A stretch of DNA of 64,000 bases. It comes from JAUIAI01 sp963732405. GTDB taxonomy: Bacteria; Pseudomonadota; Gammaproteobacteria; Burkholderiales; Burkholderiaceae_E. Below, one piece after another: positions 53,161 through 61,612 of this stretch (position 1 is its first letter; every line of letters begins with the position of its first letter). Where the stretch lies: NCBI GenBank assembly GCA_963732405.1, contig CAVSZG010000001.1, positions 124,001-188,000 of the forward strand, written 5' to 3'. The notes beneath the pieces were generated by a model. It saw only the letters and a program-made list of their open reading frames with translations. It did no database searches and was not told where the DNA came from. A program made the position numbers and the translations under genes.

Positions 53161-53661
53161 GGTGTCTCCCTTGCATGGATTCAGGATGGTCAGCCCGGAC
53201 GATCCATGCCGTCCGTGCTTGATCGCGGGATCATGACATATTTCCCGTGACTGTCGAATTCAAGCCATCCGGGCAATCGGGCAACCGGGCAGGCCATGGG
53301 TTGTCGCGGCGCCTGATCGACGGCACCCGATACGTTCCGCGCCCGGCCCGTTCACGGGCTTTCGTGACAAATGCCCGCGGCAGGATGGCCTTCGGTGGAC
53401 TTTGCACTATGGCGCGATGCCACTTGGGGATAAGTTCACGAAACAGACCCGGTTTGCGCCATCGAATCGGGATTCCCGTCTCCATTGCCCCGATCCCATC
53501 TGTCAATTCTGCCGAAGATGAATCCGATCGAATTGCCAATCCGAAAGAGCAGCCGCCATGTTCGAACGGCGCTTCATCCCGACGGCGATACACGGGTTCA
53601 GCTTAAGATTGAACCCACTCACGACACCGGCTCGTTGACGCCCATTCCGGCGACCCAAGTG
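53161..53661. other. About 500-bp region between divergent TAXI gene and carrier-thioesterase gene
   Basis: It contains the promoters of the two flanking genes. An in-frame ATG at 53518 could extend the carrier-thioesterase protein by 48 residues, but GC at third codon positions there is clearly lower than in the gene body, so I treat it mostly as non-coding. No tRNA, terminator or clear promoter recognised. Confidence 0.45.
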
Positions 53662-54717
53662 ATGCAGCCCACCGATTCGATTCAAACCCAACTGCTGACA
53701 GTCTGGCGTCATGTGCTGGCATCGCCCGACCTTAGCGTCGATACGACGTTTTCCGATGCGGGCGGTACGTCGCTCGCCGCGATGCAGTTGCTCAATGCCA
53801 TCCATGAGCGCACCGGCTATCGATTGCAGCCGCGCACGCTGGTCACCGCACCGTCGGTTCGCGAACAAGCCGCCTTGATCGAGCGCATGCGGCACGCCGT
53901 CGCCGACTCCCAGGAACTGATCGCCATACCTGTGCAGTCGGGCGGCAATCGACCACCCCAATTCATCATTCCCGGTTATGGGGACACCCTGGTGAGCATC
54001 CATCAGCTCGCCCAGGCCATGGGATCGGACCGCCCGTTCTACATTCTCGACCCGGCCTCCTTCGACCCGGTTGGCAAGCACTATGAATCGCTGCACCAAC
54101 TGGCTCAGGCCATGGTGCGGGAGATCCGCCGGATCCGGCCACAAGGCCCGTATCACATCTGCGGCCATTCGATGGGCGCCAATCTGGTCTGGGAAATCGC
54201 CTGCCAGTTGCATGACGCCGGTGTTGCACAGGGAGCGGTGGTACTGCTCGATTCGAATGCACCGGGTTATCCGCCCAAGGTGTTGCGGCCACTGCGCTGG
54301 GCCATGAAGCTCGTCGATGCCGCGCGGCACGGCCCCCGACAACTCGCCATGCTGTTTCAGCAACGCTGGCAGTTGGGATTTCGGGATCTGTTCAACCTGC
54401 CGCCCCTGGTGTTCGATGCCCGGGAAAAGGAACAACTGGGCGAGATCGCCGAACAGCTCGAACGGCAATGGATGGCAACCTGGCGCTTGTGCGCGGCCGA
54501 CACGCCGCGAACCTATCCGGGCCAGGTGCATCTGGTGCGTGCCAGCATCCGCAAGGCCGAAGTGGGTGCGCGAGATGAGGACCCGATGCTGGGCTGGGGC
54601 CGGTTCGCGCAGGAACCGATCCAGGTTCTGGCCATCGACAGCGACCACTGGGACATTCTCGAGGTCAGGCACGCGCGCGAACTGGCCGCGCTGCTTCGGC
54701 AGGCTATCCTGAACTGA
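53662..54717 (+). CDS. Carrier protein-thioesterase didomain (NRPS-type PCP-TE)
   Basis: 351 residues from ATG 53662; an alternative start at 53518 gives 399. Residues of about 5-80 are an acyl/peptidyl carrier domain whose phosphopantetheine serine is Ser37 in DAGGTSLAAMQLL. Then comes an alpha/beta-hydrolase thioesterase like NRPS type I TEs: FIIPGYGDT, PQGPYHICGHSMGANLVWEIA with nucleophile Ser, and a C-terminal His in DSDHWDIL. No adenylation or condensation domains are encoded nearby, so it must receive its acyl group in trans or release a carrier-bound product made elsewhere. Next gene is an unrelated-looking glycosidase 60 bp on. Confidence 0.78.
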   Translation: MQPTDSIQTQLLTVWRHVLASPDLSVDTTFSDAGGTSLAAMQLLNAIHERTGYRLQPRTLVTAPSVREQAALIERMRHAVADSQELIAIPVQSGGNRPPQFIIPGYGDTLVSIHQLAQAMGSDRPFYILDPASFDPVGKHYESLHQLAQAMVREIRRIRPQGPYHICGHSMGANLVWEIACQLHDAGVAQGAVVLLDSNAPGYPPKVLRPLRWAMKLVDAARHGPRQLAMLFQQRWQLGFRDLFNLPPLVFDAREKEQLGEIAEQLERQWMATWRLCAADTPRTYPGQVHLVRASIRKAEVGARDEDPMLGWGRFAQEPIQVLAIDSDHWDILEVRHARELAALLRQAILN

Positions 54718-54776
54718 GCGTTGAGTCGGGTCGGGTCGCGGCCTGGGAATGTCGCGGCACCGACCTACAATGACGT

Positions 54777-56348
54777 ATGCCCTCGAATGACCGTCCAGCC
54801 GTTGCGATCGCCGATCAGCGCCGATCGCAACGGCGTCTGCTGCTGGCCGCGGGTCTGCTGCCCGTTTCCGCGAGCGCCTGCGCGAAAAAGCCCTGCGCCA
54901 ATACCACCGTCGGTGAATCGGATCAGATTGCCCGTGTCCAGGTCGGATCGCATCGGGTCAAACCCATCGCGCCCTCATTCTTCGGCTTCAACTTCGAGGT
55001 TTTTGATGTTCAGCGGTCCTTCTGGAACGAGACCGATCATGCACCGCTGACGCAACCCCTTGAACTGATGCGCGCCTTTCCGGGGGCTGTCTACCGATTC
55101 CCGGGTGGCACCATCGCCAATCATTACGACTGGCGAGCCGGGGTGGGCGAGCACGCCCGGCGCCCGGCCTATCGGATTGCCGACTGGCACGGTCCGTGGC
55201 AAAACAGCATGGGTCTGGCCGAATACCTGGCCTGGGTACGCGCCGTCGACGGCGAAGTCTGGTACGTGCTCAATCTGTTTGGCCGCTTTCGTGACGAGCG
55301 GGGGCTGGAAGGCCTGAAAGACGACGCCCGCGAGTTGGTCTCAGCCCTGCGCCGGCTCGACCCGAAACCAGACCAGGGCGTGCTGCGTTGGGAACTGGGC
55401 AATGAACTCGATCGGGATGTTTATGAGTGGCGGCCCGACAAATACATTGCCCGCGCCCGCGCGATCGGCGGGGCGTTGCGCCAGGCCGATCCGCAGGCGC
55501 CGATCGTGCTCATGATGCAGGACTACCCGGCACTCGAGGCCAAGGCCGGTATCAGCGTGAAGGATTACAACAGTCAGATCCTGCGATCACTCGGGGATTT
55601 GTCGATCGAGTATTCCCGCCATTTGTACTACGACGACCCTCCCAATGGACCTTACCTGCCGGTCATCATCGACTGGTTGTGCGATTCCGTGACGCTGCTC
55701 GATCAGGCATCGGCGGCGCAGGACGCCTCGATCTGGATCACCGAACATGCGCGTTGGCCGGGCGAGGTCAAGGGCCAGTCCTGGGAATCACAATGGTTCA
55801 AAACCGCCAATCTTGCCGCTGCGATTTCAGTGGCCGACCTGATGATCGCGATCACGCAGATGCGGCGCATCAGGAGCGGGTTCGTGCACTCGATTCACGG
55901 CAGTCCGGGTCCCTGGCCGCTGCTGCATCAGCTCGACGACGGGCAGTTCGTCGGCTCCGCGGTCTATCTGGGTCTGCGGGTGTTGCGTGAGCATCTGCTC
56001 GACCAGGTACTGGCAACCGAGACCCTTAGCACCCGACTGTCGGCCTACCCGGGTGGCTATGATGTCAGGGCGAGCATGATGACCAGCGCCGATGGCCGTC
56101 GCCATGCGCTCTGGGCCATCAACCGATATGCCAGGCCCGTGACGATCGAACTGACCCTACCGGCCCTGGCCGGGCGTCGCCTGGACCTGGACCGCTCCTT
56201 CATCAGCGGCCCGACGCCCGAACGCGACAACTATCGCGGCCAGGTGATCGACATTCAACGAGACCAGGTGAGCGCCACCTTCGATGCCAGTGGCATGACC
56301 CGGCTGAGTCTTCCCGGCAATGCGGTGGTCGGCCTGTCAACTCGCTGA
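54777..56348 (+). CDS. Exported clan GH-A-like glycoside hydrolase lipoprotein
   Basis: 523 residues. The leader SQRRLLLAAGLLPVSASAC has twin Arg (19-20) and a lipobox-like Cys35, suggesting Tat export with lipidation. The (beta/alpha)8 barrel region shows VYRFPGGTIANHYDW, the acid/base motif WELGNELD with Asn209-Glu210, and the likely nucleophile Glu323 in WITEHARW, spacing close to GH51/GH39-type enzymes. The C-terminal beta domain ends RLSLPGNAVVGLS. I cannot assign a GH family or substrate. Lies just downstream of the carrier-thioesterase gene on the same strand. Confidence 0.68.
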   Translation: MPSNDRPAVAIADQRRSQRRLLLAAGLLPVSASACAKKPCANTTVGESDQIARVQVGSHRVKPIAPSFFGFNFEVFDVQRSFWNETDHAPLTQPLELMRAFPGAVYRFPGGTIANHYDWRAGVGEHARRPAYRIADWHGPWQNSMGLAEYLAWVRAVDGEVWYVLNLFGRFRDERGLEGLKDDARELVSALRRLDPKPDQGVLRWELGNELDRDVYEWRPDKYIARARAIGGALRQADPQAPIVLMMQDYPALEAKAGISVKDYNSQILRSLGDLSIEYSRHLYYDDPPNGPYLPVIIDWLCDSVTLLDQASAAQDASIWITEHARWPGEVKGQSWESQWFKTANLAAAISVADLMIAITQMRRIRSGFVHSIHGSPGPWPLLHQLDDGQFVGSAVYLGLRVLREHLLDQVLATETLSTRLSAYPGGYDVRASMMTSADGRRHALWAINRYARPVTIELTLPALAGRRLDLDRSFISGPTPERDNYRGQVIDIQRDQVSATFDASGMTRLSLPGNAVVGLSTR

Positions 56349-56443
56349 CCGGCCTGTGGCGCGGTCGCGTCGGTTGCGATAGGACCGATGGTCATCCGGC
56401 GCGGGCCTGCATAGACTCGAAGCATCCTCCCGGAGAACCTGCC

Positions 56444-56842
56444 ATCGACAATGTCTGTATCGGCTGCGGCGTGTGCTGCCTGTCGTATCGGGTGGCGTTC
56501 CATTGGTCGGAAACGACCGCCCATCCGGAAGGGCGCGTACCGCTCGAACTGACCGTCCCGCTGCGCCATCACGAGGTGGCGATGCGCGGCACGCTGGGTC
56601 CCGATATCCATTGCATTGCCCTGACCGGCGTGCCCGGCATCGATGCGCATTGTTCGATTCATGGCAGACATCCCGGTTGTTGCCGGGCGGTTGAACCCGG
56701 ATCGGATCCCTGCCAGCGGGCCCGTCAACGCCATGGCATGGCGCCGGTCACGGCCGCGCAGGTCCGGCGCGCCTGGTCGTCGGCCGATCCACCCGCCAGA
56801 CTGCCGGACGATCCGGGTTCGCTGGCCATGAAAGAGGCCTGA
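56444..56842 (+). CDS. YkgJ-type cysteine-cluster protein, apparent ATC start
   Basis: 132 residues if read from 56444. The conserved Zn/Fe cluster motif CIGCGVCC and the following LSYRVAFHW begin nine codons upstream of the first usable GTG (56471), which would remove two of the four conserved cysteines. The codon in the start position is ATC (ATCGACAATGTC), with GGAG eight bases before it. No in-frame ATG, GTG or TTG exists upstream back to the end of the glycosidase gene. Later cysteines are IHCIAL, AHCSIHGRHPGCC and DPCQRA. Small YkgJ-like proteins are predicted metal-binding; function unknown. Confidence 0.72.
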   Translation: MDNVCIGCGVCCLSYRVAFHWSETTAHPEGRVPLELTVPLRHHEVAMRGTLGPDIHCIALTGVPGIDAHCSIHGRHPGCCRAVEPGSDPCQRARQRHGMAPVTAAQVRRAWSSADPPARLPDDPGSLAMKEA

Positions 56843-56861
56843 TTCCGCGGACGGCAGCCTG

Positions 56862-58112
56862 CTAGTCGTACTTGCGCGCGTCTTCGATGACTTTGCCATC
56901 ATTGGGCAGGCTACCCGTCTGCACCAGCAACACCTCGGCGCGCAGCCGGGTCACTTCTCGCACCACCTGGGCGATCTGGTCGGCCAGCCCCTCAGGTGCG
57001 CCGTCGACCTCGCATTGCATCTGCAACTGATCATTGGCCATTTCGCCGGACACCACCATTCTCGCCCTGCCGATCGCCGGGAAACGCCGCACGATCTGCG
57101 CCACCTGCTCGGGCTTGATGAACAGGCCACGCACCTTGGTCGACTGATCGGCCCGACCCATCCAACCCTTGATCCGGACATTGGTGCGACCGCAAGGCGA
57201 CGGGCCGGCCATCACGGCCGACAGGTCGCCCGTGCCGAAACGGATCATCGGATAAGCCTGGTTGAAGCTGGTGATGACGATCTCGCCCACTTCGCCATCG
57301 ACCACGGGCTCATCGGAGCCCGGACGCACGATCTCCAGGATCAGGTCTTCATCGAGCACCATGCCTGGCGAGCCCTCGGTTTCATAGGCGATGAGTCCCA
57401 GGTCGGCCGTGCCATACCATTGCAACACGGTGGCGAGGCCCTGATCATGAAACCACTGTCGCAGCGACGGGGGCAACGCCTCGGCTGCGACCAGCGCCCG
57501 GGTCAGATTGCTGATATCGGCACCGGTTTCGCGGGCCTTTTCAATCATGATGCGCAGGAACGAGGGTGTACCCACGTAGGCATCCGGCTTGAACAGGCGG
57601 ATCAGATCGAGCTGCTGCTCGGTCTGGCCGATGCCCGCCGGAATGATCGCGCAGCCGATCTTGCGCGCTGCATGATGGATCATCCAGGCACCCGGCGTCA
57701 TGTGGTAGCCGAAGCAGTTCTGCAGCACATGACCGGCGCGGATACCGGCCGCATGCAGGGCCCGGGCGACCCGCCAGGGATCATCACCCCGGCCTTCCGG
57801 ATCCAGGATGGGCCCTGGCGACATATAGAGCGCGCCCAGTTTGCCGGGTGCCACGGTGGTGAGCCCACCGAAGGGCGGATCGGCCTGCTGTAGTTCGCCC
57901 AGATCGGTTTTGCGCAACACCGGCAGTTGGGCGAGTGCACGCCGCGAATGAACCGACTGGGCATCGACGCCGGCCAGCCGTCTGGCCCAACCCGGTGCAT
58001 TGGCCTGGGCATGGGCGACCAGACCGGGCAGGCGTGCCATGAGGCTGCCTTCACGCGCCTCGGGCGCTCGGGTCTCGAGTTCGTCGTAGTACAGGGTGCG
58101 ATCAAGGGTCAT
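56862..58112 (-). CDS. Phenylacetate-CoA ligase (PaaK)-like AMP-forming ligase
   Basis: 416 residues from the ATG at 58112. PaaK-type order is seen: LPVLRKTDLGELQQ, ALHAAGIRAGHVLQNCFGYHMTPGAWMIHHAARKIGCAIIPAG, YGTADLGLIAYETEG, GEIVITSFNQAYPMIRFGTGDLS and the C-terminal GRADQSTKVRGLFIKPEQV. It activates aryl- or arylacetic acids to CoA thioesters. It is the last gene of the ABC cluster, four bases after livF. Substrate unproven; an aromatic or alicyclic acid is likely. Confidence 0.85.
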   Translation of the reverse strand: MTLDRTLYYDELETRAPEAREGSLMARLPGLVAHAQANAPGWARRLAGVDAQSVHSRRALAQLPVLRKTDLGELQQADPPFGGLTTVAPGKLGALYMSPGPILDPEGRGDDPWRVARALHAAGIRAGHVLQNCFGYHMTPGAWMIHHAARKIGCAIIPAGIGQTEQQLDLIRLFKPDAYVGTPSFLRIMIEKARETGADISNLTRALVAAEALPPSLRQWFHDQGLATVLQWYGTADLGLIAYETEGSPGMVLDEDLILEIVRPGSDEPVVDGEVGEIVITSFNQAYPMIRFGTGDLSAVMAGPSPCGRTNVRIKGWMGRADQSTKVRGLFIKPEQVAQIVRRFPAIGRARMVVSGEMANDQLQMQCEVDGAPEGLADQIAQVVREVTRLRAEVLLVQTGSLPNDGKVIEDARKYD

Positions 58113-58116
58113 GATG

Positions 58117-58926
58117 TCAGAGCCAACGCTTGCGGCGGCGATAGGACTTGATGTCGCGGAACGACTTGCGCCCGTCCTGGGCCACGCCCAGATAAAACTC
58201 GCGCACGTCTTCATTGTCGGCCAGTTCGGCCGACACACCATCCATGACGATGCGCCCGTTCTCCAGAATGTAGCCGTAGTCCGAATTCTTCAGGGCGATA
58301 TTGGTGTTCTGCTCGGCCAGCAGGAAACTGACCTTCTCCTTCACATTCAGATCGCGCACGATCGCGAAGATCTCGGCGACGATCTGCGGCGCCAGACCCA
58401 TCGACGGCTCATCGAGCAGGATCATCCGGGGATTGGCCATGAGGGCGCGTCCCACTGCCGTCATCTGTTGCTCGCCGCCCGAGGTATACCCCGCTTGCGA
58501 GTCGCGCCGTTGTTTGAGCCGCGGAAAGTAGTGATACACCCGCTCCAGGGCCTGATTCAGATCGGCCCGCGACAGCCCGCGGGTGTAGGCGCCGGTCAGC
58601 AGGTTCTCCTCGACGGTCAGGTGACCGAAACAATGCCGGCCTTCCATGACCTGGATCACGCCGCGCTTGACCAGATCCGACGGCGTCAGCCTGGCGACCG
58701 GCTCACCGCGATATTCGATCGTGCCCTTGGTCACATCGCCACGCTCGGCTTTGAGCAGGTTGGAGATAGCCCTGAGGGTGGTGGTCTTGCCGGCGCCATT
58801 GGCGCCCAGCAACGACACGATCTTGCCTTCGGGCACGGTCAGCGACACACCTTTGAGCACGAGGATCACATGGTTGTAGATCACCTCGATCCCGTTGACG
58901 ACCAGCACGGGGGGAGCTTGGACCAA
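58117..58926 (-). CDS. livF: ABC transporter ATP-binding protein, LivF type
   Basis: 269 residues from a TTG at 58926, behind AGGAG with seven-base spacing; the longer frame has no family match. Walker A is LLGANGAGKTTTLRAIS, signature TSGGEQQMTAVGRALM, Walker B RMILLDEPSMGLAP, and the switch His is replaced by Gln in LAEQN, as usual for LivF. It ends with a basic RRRKRWL tail. It powers the branched-chain-type importer of this cluster. Confidence 0.9.
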   Translation of the reverse strand: MVQAPPVLVVNGIEVIYNHVILVLKGVSLTVPEGKIVSLLGANGAGKTTTLRAISNLLKAERGDVTKGTIEYRGEPVARLTPSDLVKRGVIQVMEGRHCFGHLTVEENLLTGAYTRGLSRADLNQALERVYHYFPRLKQRRDSQAGYTSGGEQQMTAVGRALMANPRMILLDEPSMGLAPQIVAEIFAIVRDLNVKEKVSFLLAEQNTNIALKNSDYGYILENGRIVMDGVSAELADNEDVREFYLGVAQDGRKSFRDIKSYRRRKRWL

Positions 58927-58998
58927 GGGGTTCTCCTGATACACGGACGATTGAATGAAACGGCCGGGGCTGCTTCGTTGCAGACTGGCGGGCTTCAA

Positions 58999-59026
58999 GG
59001 GCGGGCCGGATCAACCCGGCCCGCCC
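58999..59026 (-). promoter_or_regulatory. Strong intercistronic stem-loop between binding-protein and livF genes
   Basis: An 11-bp perfect GC-rich inverted repeat (58999-59009 with 59016-59026, six-base loop) lies 22 bases after the binding-protein stop. There is no U-tract. Such hairpins after a binding-protein gene usually protect its mRNA and lower readthrough into the ATPase gene. Confidence 0.55.
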
Positions 59027-59047
59027 ATGGCCCGACCGGCATCGGCC

Positions 59048-60383
59048 TCAGGAGGCCGAATACTCCTTGGCACAATCACGCGCGCCGATTTTCTTTTCCG
59101 CAGCATACCCGGCAGCGGCCTTGTCGATCATCGGCTTGATGATCTGCATGTCGCCCTTGTAGACCTTGGGTGCCACGACCCACTTGGCCCCGTCCCAGGT
59201 ATGGATCTGGGCCGTGTTGCCGCCCATGTGATCCTTGCAGGAGGTGATGATGGGTTGCATGAAACCTTCCATGCCCAGTTCCTTGATCCGCGCCGCATCG
59301 ATGTTCAGATTCTCATAGCCATAACGCACCTGATCACCGGTCAGCGGCTTTTTGCCATACTTGCCCTGGGCGACCCGCACACCTTCGACCGCCATGGCTG
59401 CCGAGGCGAGCCCGCGGTTATAGAGCACCTGTCCGACTTCATCGAGCGGTCCGGAGCCCTGGCCCTTGTCATGCAGGTGCTTGACGATGTCGGCGTGAAT
59501 CCTGCCCTTGCCGGCCGGCGCCAGGAAGGTCAGCGCGTTGTACCCCTTGGCACCATCGCCGGCGGGCACCACATCAGGCTCGGCACCGGCCCACCAGACG
59601 CCATACATCTTGTCGCGCGCATACCCGGTGGCCACGGCCTCCTTGATGGCCGTGGAGTTCATCACGCCCCAACCCCAGAGGAATACCGCATCGGGCCGAT
59701 CACGACGCACCTGCAACCAGGCCGCCTTCTGTTCCACGCCCGGATGCGTGACCGGAATCAGCGAGAAGCTGATAACCATGCATCTTGGCCCGCTCCTCGA
59801 GCAGGGGAATCGGCTCCTTGCCATAGGGCGAGTCGTGATAGATCAGCGCGATCTTCTTGTCCTTGAGTTTGTCCATGCCACCGAGCTTCTCGCCCAGGTG
59901 CTGGACCAGGATGTCGGCAGCGACCCAGTAACTGCCACCCAGGATGAAGTTGTACTTGAAGGTTTCGCCATTTGCCGATTCGGAGCGGCCATAGCCGGCC
60001 GTGATCAGCGGAATCTTGTCATTGTCGGTTTTGTCGGTGAGGGCGAAGGTGATGCCGGTCGACAAGGGCTGGAACACGGTGGCGCCAGTGGGGCCGTTAC
60101 CCTTTAGGCGCTCATAACACTCGACGCCGCGAGCGGTTGCATAACCGGTCTCGCATTCCTCGACCGTGATCTTCACGCCGTTGATGCCACCATCGCGTGC
60201 ATTGATGAGTTTCAGATAATCATGCATGCCGTTGGCGAACGGTACGCCATTGGGTGCATAGGCGCCGGTGCGGTAAACCAGCAGCGGAAAGAACTGCTCG
60301 GCCGCGGCCGCCGGCACACTGGCGCTGAGCGCAGCCAGTGCCACCGCCAGTCCGGCCAGGCGTTTCGATGATGTCTTGTTCAT
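59048..60383 (-). pseudogene. Branched-chain-type ABC transporter substrate-binding protein, single frameshift
   Basis: The start ATG at 60383 gives a signal peptide (LAALSASVPAAAA). The first frame covers EQFFPLLVYRTGAYAPNGVPFANGMHDYL, ARDGGINGVKITVEECETGY, and IALIYHDSPYGKEPIPLLEERAKMHGYQ. The rest (FSLIPVTHPGVEQKAAWLQVRR to RDCAKEYSAS) is in another frame to 59048. Deleting one base near 59765-59772 (coding strand CAGCTTCTC to CAGTTCTC) joins them into about 444 residues, normal for periplasmic-binding fold I proteins of aromatic acid or amino-acid ABC systems. The four neighbouring transporter genes are intact, which favours a sequence error. Confidence 0.82.
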
Positions 60384-60489
60384 TGTTAACTCCCTGTTAT
60401 CGATTGCTAAGTTCCCAAACCCACTCACGACTTCCCTGTTTTCGCTGCAGCCAGTGCATCGAAGGCTGCCGCCAATCCACGCCCGACAT

Positions 60490-61554
60490 TCAATGCGGAA
60501 ACGGCCATAGGCGCAGCTTTTCCTTGCCGATCGCCCAGAGCCGTGCCAGGCCATGCGGTTCGACGATCAGGAAAAAAATGATCAATGCCCCGAAGATCAT
60601 GAACTCCAGATGGCTGGCCATGGCCGTGGAAATCGGCAGACCGACCATGGCCGGGAGCTGATTGAGCAATATCGGCAACACCACGATGAAGGCGGCGCCG
60701 ATGAAGCTGCCCATGATCGACCCCATGCCACCGATGATGAGCATGAACAACAGGCTCAGCGACAGGTTCACATCGAAGGCCAAGGGCTCCCATGAGCCCA
60801 GATAGATGAAGCCATACATCGCACCGGCCACGCCGATATAGAACGAACTCACGGCGAATGCCGACAGCTTGGCGAACATGGGCCGGATGCCGATGACCGA
60901 TGCGGCGATATCCATGTCGCGAATTGCCATCCAGGAACGGCCGATGTGGCCGCGCACCAGGTTTTTCGCGAGCAAGCCCATCACGCAGAGCACGGCCAGG
61001 CAGAACAGATATTTCTGCCAGGGCTCGATCACGGGCAGGCCGAAGACATAGAGGTCGGGTACCGAGACCGAACCCGAGGAGGAATCATTGGTGAACCAGC
61101 CAACGCGCGCGAACACCCAGTCGCTGAAGAACTGCGCCGCCAGCGTGGCCACCGCCAGATACAGCCCCCGGATGCGCAGACTCGGAATGCCGAAGACCAC
61201 CCCCACCAGCATCGAACAGAGTCCGCCAATCAGCAAGGCGGCGAGCAACGGCATGCCATCGATTCGCACAAAGGCGTTATAGGCCATGTAGGCGCCCACC
61301 GCCATGAATGCACCCGAACCCAGGGAGATCTGGCCGCAGTAACCGACCAGCAGATTCAGCCCGAGCGCGGCCAGCGCCAGGATCAGCACGGGAATCAGAA
61401 TCGCGCGGAACAGGTACTCGCTGGTGATCAGGGGCACGACGATGAAACCGAAGGCCAGCAGCGCCGCCATGAACCAGCGGTCCTGGATGATCGGAAAGAT
61501 CTGCTGATCGGACTGATAGTCAGACTTGAACTGACCGTTTTCTCGATAGAACAC
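60490..61554 (-). CDS. livM: ABC transporter permease, LivM type
   Basis: 354 residues from a GTG at 61554 with about nine transmembrane helices. The segments ALGLNLLVGYCGQISLGSGAFMAVGAYMAYNAF and the EAA-like loop MAIRDMDIAASVIGI are LivM hallmarks. It forms the inner-membrane channel with LivH. The segment after 325 (EPHGLARLWAIGKEKLRLWPFPH) closes in the usual way. Confidence 0.92.
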   Translation of the reverse strand: MFYRENGQFKSDYQSDQQIFPIIQDRWFMAALLAFGFIVVPLITSEYLFRAILIPVLILALAALGLNLLVGYCGQISLGSGAFMAVGAYMAYNAFVRIDGMPLLAALLIGGLCSMLVGVVFGIPSLRIRGLYLAVATLAAQFFSDWVFARVGWFTNDSSSGSVSVPDLYVFGLPVIEPWQKYLFCLAVLCVMGLLAKNLVRGHIGRSWMAIRDMDIAASVIGIRPMFAKLSAFAVSSFYIGVAGAMYGFIYLGSWEPLAFDVNLSLSLLFMLIIGGMGSIMGSFIGAAFIVVLPILLNQLPAMVGLPISTAMASHLEFMIFGALIIFFLIVEPHGLARLWAIGKEKLRLWPFPH

Positions 61555-61612
61555 CTAGTTCTCCACAACCCGTTGACCTGACAGATGGGCACTGACCGGC
61601 AGGTGCGCCCGT

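Noticed and set aside
53340..53410. Inverted repeats around GTTCACGGGC
   Set aside because: Stems are short with very small loops or mismatches and there is no T-tract; not distinguishable from chance in GC-rich DNA.
53485..53661. Longer N-terminus of the carrier-thioesterase protein
   Set aside because: Third-position GC drops to about 60% in this stretch versus clearly higher in the gene, and the carrier fold starts at about 53670.
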